Shown here: positions 1-5,191 of the stretch, piece by piece
How the letters are laid out: every line of letters starts with the position of its first letter
Numbering within the stretch: the stretch's first letter is position 1
Assembly: GCA_030836705.1 (NCBI GenBank)
Contig: JAUPLZ010000037.1
Location: 1-6,555, forward strand
DNA length: 6,555 nt
Reading direction: 5' to 3'
Source of the DNA: Campylobacterota bacterium
Lineage (GTDB): Bacteria > Campylobacterota > Campylobacteria > Campylobacterales > SZUA-545
Notes under the pieces: generated by a model
The model's database searches: none
The model's input: the letters and a program-made list of their open reading frames with translations, nothing else
Told to the model about the DNA's origin: nothing
Translations under genes and position numbers: made by a program

Positions 1-117
1 ACTCTATTAAGATGGAATTCTCGAACCGACACATCTGATGTATTGAAACATATTTGCAATATTGTCTAAATTATTTTGCGTATTAAACTCGAACCGACAC
101 ATATGATGTATTGAAAC
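1..117 (+). CRISPR. Leader-distal end of a CRISPR array (two repeats, one full spacer)
   Basis: Two copies of a 30-nt unit lie at 20-49 and 88-117. Each begins CTCGAACCGAC and ends TGATGTATTGAAAC. They differ at one base (C at 35, A at 103), and the 68-nt period leaves a 38-nt AT-rich spacer at 50-87. Positions 1-19 are the tail of another spacer. The unit contains a short inverted repeat, ACAT/ATGT, and the substitution falls in its 3-nt loop. A 3' ATTGAAAC is the usual 8-nt crRNA handle of type I and III systems, so the array is probably transcribed on the plus strand with its leader and cas genes to the left. No third repeat follows at the expected position (156 onward), so this is the trailer end, where a degenerate last repeat is common. 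Two repeats alone are thin evidence, but length, spacing and handle all fit. The subtype cannot be decided here. Confidence 0.85.
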
Positions 118-239
118 CTGAGTCAAGAACCATCTAGGTTATTTTTGCATACTTATCTGACAAGACACAAGGGGTAAGTGCGTATTTTGTTAAAGGGAGC
201 GGTACTACAGAAAAGAAGAGAATTGAAAAGCTTATTTAT
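118..239. other. Intergenic stretch after the CRISPR array, no convincing gene
   Basis: No ATG-started ORF and no further CRISPR repeat is visible here. A weak imperfect stem can be drawn between 146-155 and 175-184 (ACUUA with UAAGU, then two G-U pairs and one mismatch further out). A T-rich tract followed by GCATACTTAT (139-156) resembles the T-rich plus -10 layout of epsilonproteobacterial sigma-70 promoters and could start a transcript running into the structured element at 240-329, but the -10 match is poor. A GTG-started frame of 31 codons (178-270) was judged spurious. Confidence 0.4.
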
Positions 240-329
240 TCAAAGAGCGCCGAATAATCGGCAGGGGATTTAAAGTGTGCTTTTGCAGGGCGGAACCCCT
301 CTCGCCTATTAAACACACTTGCTCTTTGA
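240..329 (+). ncRNA. Candidate structured RNA with pseudoknot, family unknown
   Basis: Four helices can be read directly and coexist. An outer 9-bp stem pairs 240-248 (TCAAAGAGC) with 321-329 (GCTCTTTGA). A 5-bp hairpin, 249-253 with 258-262 (GCCGA/TCGGC), has an AUAA loop. A 7-bp stem pairs 273-279 (AAGTGTG) with 314-320 (CACACTT) and abuts the outer stem. An inner stem pairs 288-292 (GGGCG) with 303-307 (CGCCT). The inner loop carries CCCCT (296-300), which is fully complementary to AGGGG at 263-267 and would form a pseudoknot. The same CCCCT could instead pair locally with AGGG at 287-290, giving two exclusive folds. The element ends 16 nt before a strong ribosome binding site, so a cis-regulatory leader is one reading; a stand-alone small RNA or ribozyme-like element is another. 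I do not recognise it as a known riboswitch or ribozyme. The strand is assumed from the downstream ORF. No covariation can be assessed from one sequence. Confidence 0.5.
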
Positions 330-357
330 TAAAACTATACCAAAAAAGGAGTCCTAC

Positions 358-480
358 ATGCAAGAAAAAACGGCTATCGAAATACAAGGCTTAAACGAAA
401 TATTAAAAACATTTGAAAAAATAGAGTCTCTTGAGGGCAAAACAGCTATCAAAAGTTATATTTTGATAGGGCTGTTCTAA
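358..480 (+). CDS. Small ORF of 40 codons, unknown function, possibly a truncated gene
   Basis: The ORF starts at ATG 358 behind an ideal Shine-Dalgarno sequence, AAGGAG at 346-351, spaced 6 nt; this is the best ribosome binding site in the window. The product begins MQEKTAIEIQGLNEILKTF and ends ILIGLF, with no signal peptide; the middle is charged and probably helical. The start, IEIQGLNEILKTFEK, loosely recalls the N-terminus of HK97 gp10-like phage head-tail proteins (pattern I-E-I-x-G-L-x-E-L). This is a resemblance from memory, not a match. About the last 13 codons are read through the hairpin at 441-476 that also serves as the nrdB terminator, and the TAA stop overlaps the nrdB stop on the other strand. 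A natural C-terminus encoded by a terminator is unlikely, so a gene truncated at a junction near 436-441 is plausible. A real small protein or a leader peptide remains possible. Confidence 0.45.
   Translation: MQEKTAIEIQGLNEILKTFEKIESLEGKTAIKSYILIGLF
438..476 (-). terminator. Rho-independent-type terminator after nrdB
   Basis: Positions 441-454 (AACAGCTATCAAAA) pair with 461-476 around the 6-nt loop GTTATA, giving about 14 bp interrupted by a two-base bulge (GG on the plus strand). On the minus strand the hairpin begins directly after the nrdB stop codon (477-479) and is followed by a short T tract (TGTTTTG), as expected for an intrinsic terminator of the motA-motB-fliP-nrdB run. On the plus strand no T run follows, so plus-strand termination of the small ORF would be weaker. 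Confidence 0.65.
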
Positions 481-1496
481 AAATCATCCATCGACAAGCT
501 GCCTTTTGAGTAGTTTGTAACGGTTGCTTCAAAAAAGTTTGATTTGTGTTCGTTTAGGCTGCTAAATCCATCAACCCAGCTAATGGGATTTGAGACATTA
601 TAAATTTTATCCATACCGACTCTTGATAGTCTGTCATCCGCTAGATATTGAATATATTGTTCTATTATTTCATCGTTTAGTCCGAGAATTTGGCTTTTTG
701 TGATGTGTTTGCCCCATTCTGATTCGAGTTTTGCGGCTTCTTTGAACATCTCATAAACTCTATCTTTTACGCTTTTTGTAAAAAGTTCCGGCTGTTCTTT
801 TTTTAGCGAATTTATCATATTTTGAAAAACCAGCAAATGAGTTACTTCATCTCTTTGTATAAACCGTATCATTTGCGCACTTCCAAGCATTTTTCCGCTT
901 CTTGCTAGTGTGTACATTGCTGCAAATCCTGCATAAAAATATATCCCCTCAAGTGCTTGATTGGCGAACATCGCTAGAAGCTTGTTTTCATCGGTCGGGT
1001 TTTTTTCTAAATCCATATAGACTTGAGCTATATATTCGTTTTTTCTAGCAAGCGTGGCATCTTGTCTCCACATATTGTATATTTCATCGGTATTTTCAGA
1101 TATCGACTCCACCATTACGGCATAGCTTGAAGAGTGAAGCGCCTCTTCAAAAGCCTGTCTTGCCAATAAGACATTTATTTCCGGTGCGGTTATGAATGGA
1201 TTGATATTGTCTTGAATGTTGTTTGTCTGGATAGAGTCCATAAAAATAAGCTGGCTTAAAACAAGGTCATACATTCTTTTTTCGGCACTTGAGAGAAGTT
1301 TATAATCCTTGGCGTCTTGAGTCATGTCTACCTCTTTTGGGAACCAAGTGTTTGCTAGCATCATATCCCAAAGATTAATAGCCCATTGGTACTTGACTTT
1401 TGTAAGCTCAATAAGCCCCGTGGGGTTGCCGCTTATTATTCTTCTTTGGTTTACGGTTTCGCTTGATTTTGGATTGTAGATATTTTTTTTACTCAT
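477..1496 (-). CDS. nrdB: Class Ia-type ribonucleotide reductase, beta (radical) subunit
   Basis: NrdB is the small subunit of aerobic ribonucleotide reductase. It holds the diiron-tyrosyl radical and passes the radical to NrdA, which reduces ribonucleoside diphosphates in the cytoplasm for DNA synthesis. All expected metal ligands are visible by alignment to E. coli NrdB from memory: D87 (FMDSIQ), E118 and H121 (EEALHSSSY), E183 (LEGIY), E217 and H220 (RDEVTHL). The radical tyrosine is Y125, four residues after H121. The C-terminus (SLSMDDF) is a short acidic tail like those that dock NrdB to NrdA. The 339-residue length is normal for Campylobacterota. ATG 1496 is preceded by TAAAGG, which overlaps the fliP stop codon, and the gap to fliP is 9 nt, so it is probably translated from the flagellar transcript. 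nrdA is not in the window. I am very sure of the family. Confidence 0.96.
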   Translation of the reverse strand: MSKKNIYNPKSSETVNQRRIISGNPTGLIELTKVKYQWAINLWDMMLANTWFPKEVDMTQDAKDYKLLSSAEKRMYDLVLSQLIFMDSIQTNNIQDNINPFITAPEINVLLARQAFEEALHSSSYAVMVESISENTDEIYNMWRQDATLARKNEYIAQVYMDLEKNPTDENKLLAMFANQALEGIYFYAGFAAMYTLARSGKMLGSAQMIRFIQRDEVTHLLVFQNMINSLKKEQPELFTKSVKDRVYEMFKEAAKLESEWGKHITKSQILGLNDEIIEQYIQYLADDRLSRVGMDKIYNVSNPISWVDGFSSLNEHKSNFFEATVTNYSKGSLSMDDF

Positions 1497-1505
1497 TTTT
1501 AACCT

Positions 1506-2237
1506 TTATTTAAAACTGGCAACAAGCTGCATGACTATTAGATTCCATCCGTCTACTAAAATAAATAAAATCAACTTAAAAGGCATACTTATCATTACGG
1601 GCGGAAGCATCATCATACCCATTGCCATTAGTACGGAGCTTACTACCATATCGATAACCAAAAATGGCAGATAGAGCAAAAATCCTATCTCAAAAGCCGT
1701 TTTAAGCTCGCTTATCATAAACGCGGGAAGTAAGATAGGAAGCGTAATATCTGCCTCTGATTGAAAGTTTTCTACCCCTCTTATTCTTAAAAAAAGCGCT
1801 AGATCTTTTTCTCTTGTGTTTTTTATCATAAAGTCTTTAAACGGTGCGAAGCTTTTATCAAATGCCTCTTCATATCCTATTTTTTCATCCATATATGGCT
1901 TTATGCCGTTTTCATATGCGGTTTTTCCTGCCGGTTCCATGATGAAAAATGTGAGCACTAGCGATAGCGATACGAGAAGTTGGGTCGGCGGCATCTGTTG
2001 AGTTCCAAGCGCTTGTCTTAAAAATGCAAATACGACTATAAGTCTTGTAAAGCTTGTCATAACAAGCAGCAAAGATGGCGCAAGCACCAAAAGCGTAAGT
2101 AAGAGTACGATATTTAGCGTCTTGACTAGCTGTGCCGGTTCTGTAGGCGCACTTATTCTTAAATCGACCGTCGGTATTTGAACGGTTTGCGCAATTGCAA
2201 TAGTTGCCAAAAGAAGAAAAACAGAGAAAAATTTCAT
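1506..2237 (-). CDS. fliP: Flagellar type III export gate protein FliP
   Basis: FliP is a membrane core component of the flagellar type III export apparatus and forms the FliP-FliQ-FliR gate in the basal body. The 243-residue protein opens with a probable cleavable signal peptide (MKFFSVFLLLATIAIA, cleavage near residue 17), known for many FliP proteins. A first hydrophobic block at about 42-73 contains the FliP hallmark PSLLLVMTSFTRLIVVF (54-70), and a second follows at about 86-101. A soluble stretch covers about 102-170, and a C-terminal membrane block from about 182 contains PFLVIDMVVSSVLMAMGMMM and LPP, the second FliP signature. ATG 2237 directly follows the motB TAA with no gap and no clear Shine-Dalgarno sequence, which suggests translational coupling to motB. 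In C. jejuni fliP also lies divergent to glmU, but here motA and motB sit between them. Confidence 0.96.
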   Translation of the reverse strand: MKFFSVFLLLATIAIAQTVQIPTVDLRISAPTEPAQLVKTLNIVLLLTLLVLAPSLLLVMTSFTRLIVVFAFLRQALGTQQMPPTQLLVSLSLVLTFFIMEPAGKTAYENGIKPYMDEKIGYEEAFDKSFAPFKDFMIKNTREKDLALFLRIRGVENFQSEADITLPILLPAFMISELKTAFEIGFLLYLPFLVIDMVVSSVLMAMGMMMLPPVMISMPFKLILFILVDGWNLIVMQLVASFK

Positions 2238-3011
2238 TTATTCACTAACCGTATCAAGAATACTTTTTGCCGTCGGTGCTTGTTTTGTTGGATCTTTGCT
2301 TATAAAATGAAGTTCTACTCTTCTGTTTCTTGCCCTGCCTTCTTCGGTGGCATTTGTGGTGAGCGGTCTGTATTCCGCATGACCTGCTGCGCTTATTTTT
2401 GTAGGATTTACCCTTGATTCTATTAGCTCTTTTGCCACACTTACCGCTCTTGCGCTTGAAAGCTCCCAGTTGTCTTTATAAAGGCTATTGTTTGGGAGTA
2501 TTTGATTGTCGGTGTGCCCTCTTACTACTATATCCATATCGTTTGGCATTTTTGTAATCATAAGAGCTATTCTTTTTATAAATAAAAGCGCATCGTCATT
2601 GTCTACAACTGCACTCCCTGGGCTAAAAAGCAAACTAGCTGGCATTTGAATGATAAATCCTTCTTCTGCTTCCTCTAGTGTTACCGCCTGACCACCTTCT
2701 GATTGAATTATTTCGTTTATTTCGGCTATGATCGATTGGATTCTATTTACTTCCGTTACGGTTTCCGGCTGTTGCTCTATCGGTGTTGCTATTACTATTC
2801 TTTCTATGCTAACTTCTGTGTTTTTTCCGCCGTCAAGAACGCTCATGGCACCTGCTAATGAACCTATTGCTTCGCTTACTTTTTTGGTATCCATGCTGCT
2901 CATAGAAAGAAGCAGAACGAAAAAAACCAAAAGCAGCGACATAAGGTCGCCGAATGTCGCAAGCCATTCCGGCATACATTTTTTACATTCACAGCTCTTT
3001 TTTTTTGCCAT
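2238..3011 (-). CDS. motB: Flagellar stator protein MotB (OmpA-like peptidoglycan anchor)
   Basis: MotB forms the ion-conducting stator with MotA and anchors it to peptidoglycan. The 257-residue protein has a basic, cysteine-rich N-terminus (C7, C9, C12). A single membrane helix at about 20-39 includes the ion-binding aspartate D22 in ATFGDLMSLLLVFFVLL, equivalent to D32 of E. coli MotB. A periplasmic linker precedes an OmpA-like domain at about 118-237. That domain shows VRGHTDN (163-169), NWELSSARAVSV (181-192) and the arginine-rich RARNRRVEL (226-234), all typical of peptidoglycan binding. ATG 3011 lies 6 nt after the motA stop; the Shine-Dalgarno is weak, so coupling to motA is likely. 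With its partner it looks PomB/MotS-like rather than enteric MotB. The symbol motB is safe; the ion used is not settled by sequence alone. Confidence 0.95.
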   Translation of the reverse strand: MAKKKSCECKKCMPEWLATFGDLMSLLLVFFVLLLSMSSMDTKKVSEAIGSLAGAMSVLDGGKNTEVSIERIVIATPIEQQPETVTEVNRIQSIIAEINEIIQSEGGQAVTLEEAEEGFIIQMPASLLFSPGSAVVDNDDALLFIKRIALMITKMPNDMDIVVRGHTDNQILPNNSLYKDNWELSSARAVSVAKELIESRVNPTKISAAGHAEYRPLTTNATEEGRARNRRVELHFISKDPTKQAPTAKSILDTVSE

Positions 3012-3017
3012 TATCTA

Positions 3018-3782
3018 CTACTCAAATTGACTTGCTCTTTCTTTTGGCGGAAGGAAAGAGAGTAGTTTTTGCTCTAGGGTTCTTGGATTATCTCCTGCTT
3101 GAATTGACATAATCCCTTCTATGATTATGGTCATGACGATAAGCTCATCCGCGTTTCTAATGCCAAGAATATTGGCTATAGGACCGCCAAAGATATTTCC
3201 TATTAATGAGCCGTAAAGCGTGGTAAGAAGCGCAACCGCCATAGCAGGACCGATAGAAGATGGATCAGCCATATTAACAAGCATGGCAACAAGACCGATT
3301 AGCGTACCAAGCATACCGTAAGCTCCGGCAATACCTGCTACTTGTTCAAACATAGAGGAATAACCCTTGTGTCTGCTGTCCAATTGTTCTGCTTCTATTT
3401 CAAGTAAATCTCTTATGATATCAGGCTCGTTTCCGTCGACCGCTAAAGATAATCCTTTTTTTAAAAAGAGATTTTCTTCATTATTTACTTTTGCTTCAAG
3501 CGCCAATATCCCGTCTCTTCTTGCTGCCGTGGCATACTCGACTAGCTTTGCGATAAGCGCCGGAACATCTGCTTTTGGCGGTTTAACGGCAATCATAAAA
3601 ACAGATGCCACCTTTTTTACCTGTTCTAATTTAAAAGCTATTAAAATTGTCGCAATAGAACCGCCAAAAACTATCAAAACGGACGGTACATCAATATATG
3701 GACCTATTCCCGGACCAATCGCCATTGCCGAAATAACAAGAGTTAATGAGAGTCCAATGCCTATAACCGTACCTAAATCCAT
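3018..3782 (-). CDS. motA: Flagellar stator protein MotA, PomA-like
   Basis: MotA forms the pentameric ring of the flagellar stator around the MotB dimer and pushes on rotor protein FliG. The 254-residue protein has four hydrophobic segments at about 4-23, 33-52, 149-170 and 181-203, with a large cytoplasmic loop at about 55-145. That loop has RRDGILALE (88-96), matching the charged R90/E98 region of E. coli MotA that contacts FliG. The third and fourth helices read YGMLGTLIGLVAML and GPAMAVALLTTLYG, the pattern of PomA/MotP sodium stators, with threonines at 160, 187 and 188. It differs from the C. jejuni MotA that I recall. ATG 3782 has a GAGG Shine-Dalgarno-like sequence about 10 nt upstream. 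It is the first gene of the minus-strand run and is divergent from glmU. Annotation as pomA would also be defensible. Confidence 0.95.
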   Translation of the reverse strand: MDLGTVIGIGLSLTLVISAMAIGPGIGPYIDVPSVLIVFGGSIATILIAFKLEQVKKVASVFMIAVKPPKADVPALIAKLVEYATAARRDGILALEAKVNNEENLFLKKGLSLAVDGNEPDIIRDLLEIEAEQLDSRHKGYSSMFEQVAGIAGAYGMLGTLIGLVAMLVNMADPSSIGPAMAVALLTTLYGSLIGNIFGGPIANILGIRNADELIVMTIIIEGIMSIQAGDNPRTLEQKLLSFLPPKERASQFE

Positions 3783-3853
3783 CTATCGCAAGCCTCAAAA
3801 GTTTAGTTTTTTTAGTTCGTCAAATCTTTAAAAATATTTATGCTAACATCATA

Positions 3854-3859
3854 CATAAT
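3854..3859 (+). promoter_or_regulatory. Candidate -10 element for glmU-coaBC-uppS
   Basis: CATAAT matches TATAAT at five of six positions and lies in an AT-rich stretch 36 nt before the glmU start, leaving a leader of about 30 nt that includes the weak ribosome binding site AGAGA (3882-3886). A poor -35 is expected in this phylum, whose sigma-70 promoters rely on T-rich sequence upstream. A second CATAAT at 3875-3880 is too close to the start codon. The placement is inference. Confidence 0.35.
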
Positions 3860-3860
3860 A
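3855..3860 (-). promoter_or_regulatory. Candidate -10 element for motA-motB-fliP-nrdB
   Basis: On the minus strand these bases read TATTAT, five of six matches to TATAAT, preceded by a run of eight T (3867-3874 on the plus strand are A) as in epsilonproteobacterial sigma-70 promoters. It would give a leader of about 65 nt to motA. I saw no clear sigma-28 (CGATWT) or sigma-54 (GG-N10-GC) site upstream of motA. The box overlaps the glmU -10 candidate almost completely. Confidence 0.3.
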
Positions 3861-3895
3861 GTAGATAAAAAAAACATAATCAGAGATTGGCATAA

Positions 3896-5182
3896 ATGAA
3901 ATATTCAGTAGTTGTAATGGCGGCAGGCAAGGGTTCTAGGATGAAATCAGAGACTCCAAAAGTCCTGCATAAGATTTGCGGGAAAGAGATGATTTATCAC
4001 ATACTTAAAGAGGCGTCTAAGATATCAGATGATATTACAGCGGTTGTTTACCATCAATCCCAAAAGGTCAAAAAAGTCATAGAAGATAGTTTTAGCACTG
4101 TTTCGGTAGTGGTGCAAGATCATGATAATTTCCCAGGGACCGGAGGAGCCATAAAAGCTTCAAATCCGAAAAATGAAAAAGTTCTTGTTTTAAACGGCGA
4201 TATGCCGCTTGTTACAAGCGAAGCGCTAAAGCCTTTTTTGAATATAGAAGCGGATGTAGTTATTTCTACATTTGTTTTAAAAGACCCAAGCGGATACGGC
4301 AGAGTCGTAACGGATAATAAAACGGTAAAAAAAATAGTAGAAGATAAAGATGCATCGATTGAAGAGAAAAAAATAAATCGCGTAAATGCCGGTGTTTATC
4401 TTTTTAATAAAAATTTTTTGGATGAGTTTTTGCCGCTTCTTTCAAACAATAATGCTCAAAAAGAGTTTTATATAACGGAACTAATAGAACTTGCTATAAA
4501 AGCCGATAGAAAAGTCTCTTTTTTGGATGTAAGCGAAGAGATTTTTGTAGGCGTTAATTCAAAAAAAGAGCTAAGTTTTGCAGAAGAGAACATGCAAAAA
4601 AGAATTAAATCCCAGCTTATGGAAAACGGCGTGATAATGAGATTGCCTGATACTATTTATATTGAATCTCAAGCGGTTTTTGAGGGCGAATGTGAGATAG
4701 AGAGCGGGTGTGTGATAAAAGGCAGCAGCGTTATAAAAAATTCGGTTATTCATGCTAATTCGGTTGTAGAGGATGCTTATATCGAAAACTCATCCGTCGG
4801 ACCGCTTGCTAGAATTAGACCAAAGACAAAGCTTTATGATACGCATATAGGAAATTTTGTGGAGGTTAAAAACTCTACGCTTAACGGAGTAAAAGCGGGG
4901 CATTTAAGCTATCTTGGAGATGCCGAGATTGATAGTGGTACAAATATAGGTGCCGGAACGATAACTTGTAATTATGACGGCAAAAATAAATACAAAACCA
5001 TAATAGGAAAAAATGTTTTTATAGGAAGCGACACTCAACTCGTAGCGCCTGTAAAAATTGAAGATAACAGCATGATAGCGGCAGGTACGACCGTAACAAG
5101 CGATGTGGAATCCGGAAGTCTTGCCATTTCAAGAACAAAGCAAAAAAACATAGCCGGATTTTTTGCAAAATTTTTTAAATAA
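3896..5182 (+). CDS. glmU: Bifunctional UDP-GlcNAc pyrophosphorylase / GlcN-1-P acetyltransferase
   Basis: GlmU makes UDP-N-acetylglucosamine in two steps: acetyl-CoA-dependent N-acetylation of glucosamine-1-phosphate, then uridylyl transfer from UTP. The product feeds peptidoglycan and lipopolysaccharide. The N-terminal nucleotidyltransferase (about 1-225) shows AAGKGSRMKSETPK (9-22, catalytic K22), VVQDH with Q74, GTGG (81-84), LNGDMPL with metal ligand D102, VNAGVY with N164, and the second metal ligand N221. A left-handed beta-helix acetyltransferase follows from about 250. Its active-site residues match E. coli: K325 (FVEVK), H336 and Y339 (AGHLSYLGDAE), and N359-Y360 (ITCNYDG). The length of 428 residues is like C. 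jejuni and shorter than E. coli (456), mainly at the C-terminus. ATG 3896 is preceded by a weak AGAGA site. It is the first gene of the plus-strand operon. Confidence 0.97.
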   Translation: MKYSVVVMAAGKGSRMKSETPKVLHKICGKEMIYHILKEASKISDDITAVVYHQSQKVKKVIEDSFSTVSVVVQDHDNFPGTGGAIKASNPKNEKVLVLNGDMPLVTSEALKPFLNIEADVVISTFVLKDPSGYGRVVTDNKTVKKIVEDKDASIEEKKINRVNAGVYLFNKNFLDEFLPLLSNNNAQKEFYITELIELAIKADRKVSFLDVSEEIFVGVNSKKELSFAEENMQKRIKSQLMENGVIMRLPDTIYIESQAVFEGECEIESGCVIKGSSVIKNSVIHANSVVEDAYIENSSVGPLARIRPKTKLYDTHIGNFVEVKNSTLNGVKAGHLSYLGDAEIDSGTNIGAGTITCNYDGKNKYKTIIGKNVFIGSDTQLVAPVKIEDNSMIAAGTTVTSDVESGSLAISRTKQKNIAGFFAKFFK

Positions 5183-5191
5183 AGCAGCCAA

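Noticed and set aside
178..273. GTG-started frame of 31 codons with an AAGGGG sequence just upstream
   Set aside because: The spacing to GTG is only about 3 nt, the product is a short basic string with no recognisable feature, and its 3' half runs through the structured element, which explains the sequence better.
240..329. Known small ribozyme or riboswitch (HDV-like, twister, pistol, common riboswitches)
   Set aside because: The order of the pairing strands differs from the HDV fold, because the pseudoknot strand lies inside the inner hairpin loop. The conserved core sequences that I remember for the others are absent.
347..355. AGGAGTCCT palindrome around the ribosome binding site as a translation-blocking hairpin
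   Set aside because: The AGGA and TCCT arms are separated by one base, too short a loop to fold on itself.
118..357. Possible tracrRNA for the adjacent CRISPR array
   Set aside because: I found no segment complementary to the 30-nt repeat, and a repeat ending in ATTGAAAC points to type I or III systems, which do not use a tracrRNA.
1816..2417. Plus-strand reading frames within fliP and motB
   Set aside because: They are antisense shadows of two clearly recognisable genes and show no ribosome binding site or family motif.
3367..3831. Plus-strand frame of about 154 codons opposite motA
   Set aside because: It is antisense to the well-conserved MotA sequence, has serine-rich low-information composition and matches no family I know.
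3875..3880. Second CATAAT as glmU promoter
   Set aside because: A start about 7 nt downstream would fall inside or after the AGAGA ribosome binding site, leaving almost no leader.
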